NCBI GenBank assembly: GCA_018257865.1
Contig: JAEUBA010000005.1
Coordinates: 124,001-188,000, forward strand
From: Stereocaulon alpinum
Lineage: Eukaryota; Ascomycota; Lecanoromycetes; Lecanorales; Stereocaulaceae
Direction: 5' to 3'
Length of the DNA: 64,000 nt
The notes under the pieces: generated by a model
What the model was told of the DNA's origin: nothing
The model's database searches: none
Seen by the model: the letters and a program-made list of their open reading frames with translations, nothing else
Shown: positions 21,963 through 31,942 of the stretch, in pieces
How the letters are laid out: each line of letters opens with the position of its first letter
How positions within the stretch are numbered: position 1 is the stretch's first letter
Position numbers and translations under genes: made by a program

Positions 21963-23588
21963 CTAAATAGCCTCCTTATCCAACCCCCCCACATCAAGCC
22001 CCACATACTTCGGCCCCACATAGTCCCCCCTCCTCCAAAACCAGAACGCCGCCACAAACAAACTCAAACCCCCGGTCATCAAACTAGCATAATTCATCGA
22101 AGACGCAGCCACCGGCATCGAGAACGGAAAGCAGAATATAACCACAAATACAATGATATATGCAGACGCTACACCATTCACCACAAACCCGGTAGGGCCT
22201 CGCATCCAGAACCAGCCGGGTTCGATGCCTGATCTGCGCCGTAGGAGGTGAGGTAGCATAGCTGCTAGGTATGACAAGCTAGAGAGCACGACGAAAGATC
22301 CCACGAAGGCGTTGAAAGCCGTAGAAGAGCCGAGATAGATACAGCCCAAAAGCGTAGCAATAACCCCACAAAAGAGAACAGCATTAAATGGATTCCTATA
22401 CCTCGGACTGACCTTCGCAAAAGTCCCAGCAAAAGGCGTAGCATTATCTCTAGCCAGGGTCCAAAAAACACGGCTGGCGGTGATATAACAGCCTGTGCAA
22501 GTTATGACGTTTGGGAGGAAGGCGAGGATGAGGAGGCCTACGGTGCCGCTTGCTGAGTTGGTGGCTTGTTCGTAGATTGAGGCGAGGGGGAAGAGGTAGC
22601 GGCTTGATAGGATGGCGTTGAGGTCTGAGATGCTGTAGAAGAGGGAGATGAGGTAGGCGAATGAGGTGATGAAGCCGACGATGAATTGGGCGAGGATGGC
22701 GAGGGGGATGTTTCTACTTGGTCTAGTGGAGCGCGTTAGTGGATACCCTATGTGGCCACTCGCTGTTGCGTTAGTGAACAGAACGTACCTAGGGATCTCC
22801 TCCGCGACATGCGAGACAATATCCGGCGTACCAACAGCAAAAGCACCATTCAACATACCAAGCAAAAACACAAACCCATTACTCCCATAGCCCGTAGAAT
22901 TCAACCAATCGCGCCAAACAAAAGAATCCAAAGCATGCACCTGCGGCATACTCGCACAAACAACAATCGTAACAAAGACCCCCCCAACCGTCAAAACACC
23001 ACCAACAGATTCCAACAACGGCAGCAACCGATTAGCAAAAAGCACAACAAAACAACAAACCCAAGTACAAATAAGATACGCAACAAAAACATGCCACCGC
23101 TGCATCTCGAACCCCGGATGAAACGCCGCATACATACTCACAGTCTGCGCCCCCACAATCTGCGCAATAGCAGCCAATCCGAAGATCCAAGCCAGGAAAT
23201 TCCAATACCCTGCAAACCAGCCGCATACCCTTCCGTACCGTCCAGCTGTGATGCTAGCCCAATGATACACCCCACCGGACGAGGGCATGGCGGAAGCGAG
23301 CTCGGCGATCGAGGCTGCAATGAGCCAGTAGAAAATTGATACGACGATGAACTCGTAGAGAACGCCTGGTGGGCCGCCATTATAGATGGCTACAGCTATG
23401 CTTCCGCCTTCGGCGACCCAGGTGTTGCCGGTTGTGATAGCAAGGCTGCAGATGGAGAGGAGGTTAAAGTTTCGATCGAGTTCTTGGCGGTGGCCGGAGG
23501 GGTTGATTGGGATTTCGGTGATTGTGCCTGCGAGGGTTTCGGGGTCGGATTTCTCGGTCAATTCTGGATGCTTGGGTTTGGTGTCCAT
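21963..23588 (-). CDS. APC-superfamily permease, HNM1-like choline/amine transporter
   Basis: Two exons, 23588-22789 and 22722-21963, give 519 residues. The 66-nt intron (GTACGT...CACTAG) is a multiple of three without a stop, so the unspliced frame also stays open (541 residues); splicing restores the conserved joint AEEIPRPSRNIPLAIL. About twelve membrane segments are visible. Family blocks include AIYNGGPPGVLYEFIVVSIF, AELASAMPSSGGVYHWAS, WHVFVAYLICTWVCC and the VSHVAEEIP region. Relatives are plasma-membrane importers of choline, GABA or other amines; fungal proteins with the NGGPPGVLYE block are mostly annotated as choline transporters. The substrate cannot be fixed from sequence alone. 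It is flanked by gene-poor DNA on both sides. Confidence 0.9.
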   Translation of the reverse strand: MDTKPKHPELTEKSDPETLAGTITEIPINPSGHRQELDRNFNLLSICSLAITTGNTWVAEGGSIAVAIYNGGPPGVLYEFIVVSIFYWLIAASIAELASAMPSSGGVYHWASITAGRYGRVCGWFAGYWNFLAWIFGLAAIAQIVGAQTVSMYAAFHPGFEMQRWHVFVAYLICTWVCCFVVLFANRLLPLLESVGGVLTVGGVFVTIVVCASMPQVHALDSFVWRDWLNSTGYGSNGFVFLLGMLNGAFAVGTPDIVSHVAEEIPRYVLFTNATASGHIGYPLTRSTRPSRNIPLAILAQFIVGFITSFAYLISLFYSISDLNAILSSRYLFPLASIYEQATNSASGTVGLLILAFLPNVITCTGCYITASRVFWTLARDNATPFAGTFAKVSPRYRNPFNAVLFCGVIATLLGCIYLGSSTAFNAFVGSFVVLSSLSYLAAMLPHLLRRRSGIEPGWFWMRGPTGFVVNGVASAYIIVFVVIFCFPFSMPVAASSMNYASLMTGGLSLFVAAFWFWRRGDYVGPKYVGLDVGGLDKEAI

Positions 23589-24113
23589 GTTGGTGGTGTT
23601 GCAAGGTTTGTTTAGCTAGCGGCCTTGAAGGTGGGAGATAAAGCGTTGTTGAGATATTGAGTGAGACTAGTGCTGTACGGGCGGCGTCTGCGTTCACGTT
23701 CAATTATCACCGAATATTTAGGTCTGCTATATGATATGCTTGAAGCACCAAAAGCAAAGCTGCTCTGTACGATATCATGCCCACCTTCCTAATCGAGTGT
23801 CATCCTTATCGATGTATTAGCGTGCTAATTAGATAATTATTGGAGCTTGCTGGGAGTAACGTGGGTCTACCCGTTGCCTGTGTAGATAAGCTTGCCTTAG
23901 GGCCGGCATTCGATGTTTAGAAAGCTTGGTGAGTTCCTGTGAGTGCTCACTATTTCAGTCGTGTTTCGGCTTCCTCACCTGGCGATGCTTATACCACATT
24001 CTAAAAATCAGTGCGTCGGGGTCTTCCTAATACCTCAAACCCATAACTCTTGAAAAGACAAGACATCTCAAAAGCACCAGATGACGTCCCAGTCCTATTA
24101 GAAACCTTATTGC
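23589..24113. other. intergenic, promoter side of the transporter
   Basis: About 525 bases, no open frame of note. Holds the upstream region of the transporter and the 3' flank of the first LKHYWWT paralog. Confidence 0.4.
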
Positions 24114-24555
24114 TTAAAGTCCCCTATGCGAAAACTCATCCCCAGTCCACCAATAATGTTTCAACTACAACGCCATCAGCGACCTCACCCTAAGCCACCA
24201 CCTTTACAAAAACAAGGCAACATACCCAACACTCCACCTCCTCCCCTTCTAATCCAGATTCAACCATCCTCGTAACAAACCTATCACGGACCCTGCAATC
24301 CTCACTACTCTCCCCCTCCCACCGATCGCGCGACGGAATCACCCCTCCCTCCCCAAAAGTACTATCCAAGAACTCGCTGACGCGCAAGCGGATGAGGCTG
24401 TCGGAAGTCGATTGCTCGAGGCCATACATACGGCTAGCGATAGTCACAATAAGGGTGATTCTATGATAGGCGCGATGGTCATCTTCCTTTGCTTTTGCGG
24501 TAGCAGCCTCCTTGGACGGAGGCTTTTCAAGCCCTTTCCCAGACATGCTGGTCAT
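24114..24555 (-). CDS. small protein of a tandem paralog pair (copy A)
   Basis: Two exons, 24555-24226 and 24164-24114, 126 residues; the intron is GTATGT...GTAG in phase 0. Residues after a low-complexity N-terminus (MSGKGLEKPPSKEAATAKAK) read RITLIVTIASRMYGLEQSTS, then a helix ending EGEEVECW, and the second exon adds LKHYWWTGDEFSHRG. The downstream paralog has the same exon junction after Trp and the same LKHYWWT exon, which is the main evidence for the intron and for coding function. ATG at 24546 is an alternative start; the ATG at 24699 would add about 48 residues with no counterpart in the paralog. Family and role unknown; no signal peptide or membrane segment. Confidence 0.65.
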
Positions 24556-25109
24556 GGTTTTCTGAGTGTGCTGACGAGTTCTGGATCGTATTGTTGTTGC
24601 CTTTGAGCTCGCTGCTTTTGGAATGGTTCTAGGAATATCTTTGGGAAAACTTGCACAATGGAGCGAGGAACATATATACGTCAGCGTAGAGGTACCCATC
24701 TAAGTAGCTGTAGGCTGGGTTTAGTCTTTCGATCAAGAATTTGACAGCTGGTTCAGCAATCCGCGTATGATCAGACATCTGTTGTGATTTTGCTCATAAG
24801 CAAACCTTGCCAAGTGTCAATAAAAAGTTTAGGAACAAACACCACGCCCATTTAAGATCCCCAAAACATGATCAACTCCACATGCCGCAGAGTCGTACTA
24901 ATCAATAGATGAGAATCCAGCTGGAAAATGTGCGGGATACAGCCACCCTAGTACAGTCAACCACTGTTGTGTTACGGCCTGACGGCCTTTTCAACTATCA
25001 TGTGAGCAGGAGCAAACAGAGGCCGACCAACGATTCTGTGCCTCCTGAAATGGAAAAATCATTGCTAAGTGTATTGATTGTCTCTCATGTACATGAGACC
25101 CTGTGAGAG

Positions 25110-25590
25110 TCACTCAATGATCTCAACGTCCACAATCGATAGTCCTGATCCAGGACCACAACTCCTAAACACCTCCGCAGTCCACCAGTAATGCTTCAAC
25201 TAATACCCATCAGCAGCCATTATCCTAAACACACTACAAACCACTCACCCAAACCTCAATCTCGACCCTACTAAACCCAAGCTTTTCAGCCATAACCCGA
25301 AAGAACGCATGATACTGCCAACTTCCCGAATTCGCGTTACCAGAAACCACAGGGATCTCTCCATCTTTGAGTATGAAATCCATTATCACAGGAAGCAGCT
25401 GGTCCTCGTCATAACGAAAGCCCGCCTCGGCTGCTGCTGTTGGTGCAAGATCTAGTTGGAACATTCGGCACGCGATGCGGGCGATGCGGAGAGCTGCGTC
25501 TTCGGAGAGGTCATAGACTTCATTGCTCTGTGGAGGAGGCGAAGGGGGCGGAGACGGGGTGAGGGAATCTGTGTCGCCTTTCTTGGGCAT
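25110..25590 (-). CDS. small protein of a tandem paralog pair (copy B)
   Basis: Two exons, 25590-25249 and 25199-25110, 143 residues; intron GTGAGT...TATTAG, phase 0. A Pro/Ser-rich N-terminus (LTPSPPPSPPPQSNEVYDLS) precedes a helical domain ALRIARIACRMFQLDLAPTA ... AFFRVMAEKLGFSRVEIEVW, then the second exon LKHYWWTAEVFRSCGPGSGL. Left unspliced the frame would stop four residues after EVW, losing the block shared with copy A. The domain looks like a compact all-helical module; I do not recognise it. The two genes lie about 560 bases apart, head-to-tail, and their 3' flanks also align. Confidence 0.7.
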
Positions 25591-26234
25591 TGGAAGGAAG
25601 TAAGGTTGCGATCCTCGGACGATTGAGTGGTTTTGCTCTGCTTTCCGAATGTGTCGAAACCGCGACGTAGCCTCGCGCTTCCAGAGAGATGGCTTAATGG
25701 GCTCGCACGATGGTGATGAAAGACGGGAGGATGCAGCGGCTTGAGCGTGGTTATAATAAGTAGCAATAAGCTGTAGCTATTCTCTAGTGTATAGATGGCA
25801 GATTGGTGGCTGATATAGCAATCTGTGTATAAGCAGTTATAGATCGTGATCTAGATAATCAGCGAACCATAACCATATGGAAACTGAAAAGGAAAGAGCG
25901 TTCTTCTCCAGCGTACAAACAAATAGGAAGTAGGCCCTGATGGCGAGATGGAAACCATCGAACAAAATTTTGTAAAGGATTGGGGGCATGTTCATAACGA
26001 GGAATAGTATGATAGCAAAAACATAAAAGAAAGCGCTTGGGTGGGCGACGTCCCAACTTAATATTCGACAGGAGGGAAGAGCCTAAATGTGGATCGATCA
26101 TAAGGAAAAAGGATTATAAGCCAAGAGGTTACTAGTAAGATTAGAACAGATATGTTTGGTAAATCTGCATGTTTTTGCTCTATAGAGACCGCAAGTTAAC
26201 ACAGATGTGAAGGAAAGAAAGAAAAGCCCTGTCT
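25591..26234. other. no supported gene
   Basis: About 640 bases, with a minus frame at 25859-26101 that has no family signal. Confidence 0.4.
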
Positions 26235-27727
26235 CTAGAGACGCACATAATGCTTTTCCAGACCATCTCTAAACACAACCTCCGACACGATTTCATAGGG
26301 CCCTTCGTCCTTCCCATAAAGCCCCGTCTGCCCATATGGTCCCTTACTCGATGGTGACTTCTCAGACGGCCACGTCCCTTGAGAGGTGGCAATTGGCACG
26401 TCCAGATTTCCATGGACGAGAAAGCGCCGTGGTTCAAAGATCCAATTGTCGACGAATAGCTCAATGTCCAGCTGCACGCCTTCCCTCTCACGTGATGCCA
26501 TGAGGGAGCGTGCGGCATCGAGGATACGCCAAAATTGTGTCTGTGCCTTTGGCGAAGTCTTGAGAGACAGAGGGTGGCGGCCGCAGATGGTGCTAGTGCG
26601 GATTTGCATCTCGCCACTCCATTTGACGGAAACATTGGAGAAGAGATCTTCGCATAATGTAGGCAGGGAAAGCGAGATATTCCGTAGGCGAGGACAACGC
26701 AGGATCTTGCGGCACAGGTGGTCCTTGCGGCTGCGTAGGGGAGTCGGATTTGGGTGTTCGAAGCCATTCGCTGTAAGGGGAGAATGTTCCAGGATCTCTA
26801 ACGTTTCGTTGGAGGAGTCGGCGAGGACTTCGATCCCGTCAATAGTGACGGAAGCGGTGCCAGTAATGTGAATCTCTCGTAGGTTGGCAGCTGACTGAGC
26901 TATGGCGATGAGATCGTCATCAGTGAGTGGCATAAAGTTAGAGTGCCCGAAGATCTTCAGGCGCTTGAGGCCGCTGAAGTTGACTCTTGGCGAATTCAAC
27001 GGCTTCTTGTCAACTTGATTGGCGGCGTTGGAGATCTGTGATTGTTTGAGGTCCACGGCTAGAAGTTCCAATGATGAGATACTTCGATGTTGCTTGTTCC
27101 GTCCAAGCAGCCGCGACCAGTCATCTACACTTCCGTATCTGAGCGCTGTCCACGGAAGCGTTACAAAGTCGATATTATTGCAACGGCGGAGGATGCTGAA
27201 GATCATAGCATTTGTCTCTGCTCCATAGTACCCATCGAACCATATCTTCCGTACACATGATGCGAGGGCCGGGTTGGCTTCGAAAAGATAAAGCGTTTGT
27301 CTCAAAGAGTGATATGGATCCCGGTACACAGCGACGCTCGAGGGGTTCGTTCGGATTGTGGCGAGGTTTCTGGATTGCATCCATCTGGCACGAAGTCAGC
27401 AACCGGAAGATAAAGCAGCCCGAGAGGTAACGCTCACCTCTCACTTCCTCGCCATCGGCAGATGTATAGGTTCTCCAGAGCATACTCAGCAGCCCAGTCG
27501 TGCCACTGACGGCAAACCTGTCGAACATGCTCGACTGCAGTCCACCTCAAAGTGTCGGGTGACAGCTGACCTCTGACGACATGTTGCATTGGAGCATTCT
27601 GTAGAGGTTCAGGTGCCTGACTGAGGCCATAGGTGTATCGCGGCCCCTGCTGAATGTTGAGCTCCGCAGCTTCTTGCAGGATAGCGGAGAGAAGCTCGTA
27701 AGGGAGGTCGTTCATGGTGACTGGCAT
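26235..27727 (-). CDS. F-box domain protein
   Basis: Two exons, 27727-27438 and 27384-26235, 479 residues; intron GTGAGC...GCTGAC...CCAG. The N-terminus has the F-box start MNDLPYELLSAILQEAAELN (ATG at 27715 may be the true start) followed, after an insert, by TAVEHVRQVCRQWHDWAAEY, the second F-box helix pair. The C-terminal ~370 residues contain degenerate leucine-rich segments (SGLKRLKIFGHSNF, LREIHITGTASV, CPRLRNISLSLPTL), as expected of an SCF substrate receptor. Splicing joins WRGSER to WMQSRNLATI. No further domain is visible; the substrate is unknown. Confidence 0.8.
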
Positions 27728-28519
27728 GTTCTTGTCGTCTCTCGCAGCAGTTTTGGTTCGTTGTAGATTGAGTTGGTGGTACTCGGGGCCCCGCGTCCCT
27801 CTTCACATCGGAGCGGTCAATCTGGTATTATATCCTTTCCTCGTAACCCGCGGTCCCGCCTCGTACCACTCGGACTTTGCAGACTCAGCAGCATCATCAG
27901 GATGCTTGCTAACCAATCCATGGAATACAGGTGAAGGCTAGACTTTGTAATTGTATTGGTGTGACATAAAATGGGGGTAATAGCGTGCAGAACGATTGGC
28001 GAATGATGGCGATGGCGATGACGGAAATAGCGTAAATGCCGAGTCAGGATAGAACTATGTTCTTGGCGGTCGGAAGCTTGCTCGTTGAGCTTGTGACACT
28101 GCGAGATTTTACGGGGTCGCCGCAAATTGCAGTTTTCATACCTACAAGGCGGATCGGATCATGACACTCTTGGGCGTAGTCATTGGTGTGCCTTGAAGAT
28201 ATTCACTAGATCTCAATATATAAGAAGATATTTCCACACTCAAACAACAAATACCAATTATACCTCTGCTGCCAAACCCGAGTCCTGTTTTCCCTCCTTC
28301 GCCACCATTCCTGGCCTGGATGCGCCACCAAGCTCTTGACTCAAGGCCACTTTTCAATTGCGCATGGCCTAGCGTAGCCAATGCTAGGATGTTTGTCATC
28401 CCAGGAAGCTAATGTGGTGATGTTCCCTAGCTGCCAGCAGCGGTGTATCCAAAGCATGTCATTTGTACGTTTCTCATTAATGTGATAGATATATACAATC
28501 CTGGCCGAGGTCTTAGTGT
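27728..28519. other. intergenic
   Basis: About 790 bases between the F-box gene and the 3' end of the aquaporin gene. Short minus and plus frames overlap and have no motif. Confidence 0.4.
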
Positions 28520-29653
28520 CTAGATCCTGGCTGCAGAGTCTTGTCCGTTGACCAGCTTTTCCCGATGATCCAAATTGTTTGCTTCAGGCAGCTTAGGCGC
28601 CGTGGGCCCAAGTTCGGGGTCGGGATTTGCGGATTCGTATTCCAATGACTTGACCAATGCGTATAGGAGGACAGCAAGCAATGAGCCACAGAGCGGTCCC
28701 ACCCAGTATATCCACTGTGTAGATTCGAACTTGCGAACGGCAACCGCAGGACCAAATGAGCGGGCAGGATTCAGGGATCCACCTGTCCAGAAGACGCCTG
28801 TCGAAAGTCAGCCTTGAGGCGCTTTGCAGGCCTGATTTTCACTTCGAAAACCAGGGGGCTGGTAGTGAGAAGAATGAGAAGAGATGTGCTACTGACCAGT
28901 GAGCTCAGCAATGAACAGACTGAGTCCTATACCGACTGGCGCAATGAAATTGCCCGGGTGCTTTTCAGCGGCAAGCATGAAAATAGTGAAGACAAGCTGC
29001 GCTGTTAGGATGAATTCTATGATAACTCCTTGTGCAATTGAAGTGCCTCCGCCGAGTGTCGTGCTGACCGCAAGCTCGCCTCTGAATAGTGCTTGCACGA
29101 TTTCTGCCGCCACTATGCCCCCTATGATCTGTGTAACGAATAGGAGGACACCGCGAACCCAATTGATAGCGCCTATGAGCACCATTCCCACTGTAACCTG
29201 TGGAGACGCCATGCCGTGTTAGCCATGGCACATATGCTCCATTAACAAGTCTCTTGATGAGTATTCTTTCAACGCCATGTCACTCACAGCAGGGTTGAAT
29301 AACCCGCCACTGATGCGGAAAAACACCCAGGCATTGACCGCCAGCGAGAACCCGAACGCAAGACTTATGTAGAGCAACTGTGCTGGGTTCTTCTGCACCA
29401 CTTTTGTGACGACCATAGTTCCTGTGTTAGTGTTGGACGATATGTTCGCGACTTGTGTGCCTGCAATGGTCAGTATCACCCAACGTAACGCCCAATGACA
29501 CAACAACTTGCCTGCGAACGCGAAGAACAGGAAGGAGATGGTGCCGACGAATTCGCCCAGCACAGCGACAACATGGCCACGGACATTAGTAGGCAAACGA
29601 CGCAAGAGCGTGCGTATGGTTTCAGTGGTCTGACGGGGGCTGTCGGTATTCAT
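28520..29653 (-). CDS. aquaporin (MIP family)
   Basis: Four exons, 29653-29512, 29460-29288, 29197-28897 and 28797-28520, give 297 residues. Six membrane segments and both half-helix motifs are intact: GGLFNPAV (NPA at 103-105) and GGSLNPARSF (NPA at 215-217, selectivity-filter Arg218), as in orthodox fungal water channels rather than Fps1-type glyceroporins. The first intron (29511-29461, 51 nt) has a GC donor in a perfect AG/GCAAGT context and a TTGCAG acceptor; it is a multiple of three without stops, so retention would insert 17 residues after FFAFAG. Introns 2 and 3 are GTGAGT and GTCAGT types. The C-terminus is a hydrophilic cytosolic tail. ATG at 29674 is an alternative start. Location: plasma or internal membrane. 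Confidence 0.92.
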
Positions 29654-29674
29654 GTTGATAAAGGCGCACAGCAA

Positions 29675-31942
29675 TCGGTTCTAAGAGATAGACGAGTAGG
29701 GAATGAGTGAGAAAATAGAGTATGAGAGTTCAAACTGACAACGGCGAAGTGAACAATGGCGTCATGAACGGACACAAACTGGCTTCCACAAGAATTGAGG
29801 TTGAAAACGGTCCGCCGGAGAACTTGGGGATCGAAGATATTAGTGCTTTTGATCCCATAACCTGAGAAAGTAGATCTGAAGTTCCACTAATCTAGCCCTC
29901 TAAGAGACTGATTTCCTAGGCTTTACGCCATAGTGGTCATCTCGCGATCTGCTTTCCATGCTGTCCATTGGTTCAGTAGCCTCATTAGCTTTCAAAGCAC
30001 CTATACGTTAATCTGTGCATGGAACACCGTGTTCGGCCGTTCGCGGGTCATGGTGTCTGGAGCTGGGAAAGTAGCAAGCTTCCAAGCAACAACCAAAATA
30101 GCCTCAGATGCGATTCCAATTCATGCTGGTGCACGAAAATATGGCAGGATGGGGGCGAGAGTTGTTGCAGTCACGTCGGTGGAGTGCACTGGATCGGAAC
30201 TTAAATCGGATCGTGCAGGGTGGCGGCACGCCCTTACCAGAAGCAGCCAGGGTGGAATTCCTAGATGAAGTTAGAACAGCGGGATCCACTCAACTGGGTA
30301 AAGTCAAAGAGATAGCGTACGTTAGACCGACGCTCATCGTCTACGTAGAACCATAATACGTACCGATCTTTTCTGAATGGGCAACGCGAGAATGCCGTAA
30401 GCTGTCGTGGCTGTATCTCGGAGTTTTGACCGCCACATGACATGAGGTTGGGGTTCGTTTGAACAAGCTGAACCATTCCATCATCAGTTGTCAGTACCAA
30501 TGAACGCGAAGGAAGCGCTTTCTCGCCATATCCCAAGAGCTTAGCTCTCATAAGTCATTAGCCCCTCGCAGGCGACGGAACAAGCCGATACCTAGAACAA
30601 TCATCGCGGCGGATTCAGGCAAAAGGATCCAATTTGCCACAGTCTCTGTTACAACGGAAAATTGTCCAAGTACAGGTCCCTAGTGAAGAGCTCGCAGAGG
30701 TTCAAACAAAGAATTAGACCTTGATCAGAATATGCATTATTCTCAGGATACACCAATGGTCATAGAATGTAGTGCAAAGAGCACCACCCAATGATGCCCT
30801 TTCCTAGCGCGTTCGTCTTCGCACCCAAACGTCAGCGTGAGTGGCACAGGCTACCGTAGGAATCCCTAAAGCCAGTGTTGAGCGCGCACTTTGTGCAATT
30901 GCTATGGACAGGATTAGATCCTCTGTGCAATGGAACGCGTCGTTCCTGCGATCTCCTCGAAACTCCCGTTGTAAGTGTGTAACACAGTACTTGTTGCATG
31001 CCACAAGTCGAGTGGATGTACCCATAATGTGCAGCCATCGGTTCAGGCCTTTCAAGAAGTCATTCGAGTCGTCGACACAACGCATGGATAGTTTGTGCGC
31101 AGCACTAGCGTTAGAGTCATGCAGATCTTACATTATTCTCGCATGCACCGGGCGCACCATTCAATCAACCTTGGATTGAGAACCTACTGATGCTACTATG
31201 ATGGTTCAGTTCGAGCGGGTACACCTTGTGAGAACCACATTGGATTCCAGAAGACTCTTCCTATCAACCAAGGTCGCACTGTGTATTTCCCTGCATGCGA
31301 CTCGTGTACGGCCACGATACCGGGGTGTACCAGATCCTTAGACATGCAAAGAGTAATCAGATTGGATCTCTCCGCTCCTGGGGGAGATTTCCTCACGAAG
31401 GAGCAGCCATGGAATGCATTCCTCACACAAGCTCTCATAAAAGTCGATACTTCAGAATTAAACAACACCAGTGAGAACGAAGAGAGGACAAGAGAAGTCG
31501 TAGCTGTCGTCTTCGATAAACAAACGACCAGAGCATTGAAAACAGTTTCTAAATTGCAAGAAACTTTAACTAGTATTGTATATTGCTTGATAAAGTGAGT
31601 CCCATGCGATTACGTCGCCCTCCTCATCGCAGTAATTGATCCCCATAATCGCTCGATACCCGTCGAATAACTCACACCACCCCTCAAGACACCTGCTCAG
31701 CATCTGTTGCGCCGTTCACGGTACGCTGGAACGCATGACTAGGTTGCGCCGAGACCGGCAAATGCGACACTACAGGTACTTCTCAGTCTGAACTGTTGTA
31801 GGAGCTTGTACCGTTCCTCAGATAGAGCTAATGCTCGTCCCTCTCACATTCGGGTGCCTTTCCTGTCGACCTGTAGCCACAGCATGCACGCTTGTGAGGA
31901 ATTCGATATGAGCCTAGCTGGACCTCCCGCGATCACTAGGAC
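29675..31942. other. no supported gene
   Basis: About 2.3 kb. Frames at 30261-30551 and 31196-31468 (minus) and 31281-31598 (plus) are open but unrelated to any family I recognise. Could hold a decayed gene. Confidence 0.4.

Noticed and set aside
28520..28702. Separate small protein starting at GTG (GPLCGSLL...)
   Set aside because: It is the last exon of the aquaporin, which continues from the NPARSFGPAV block.
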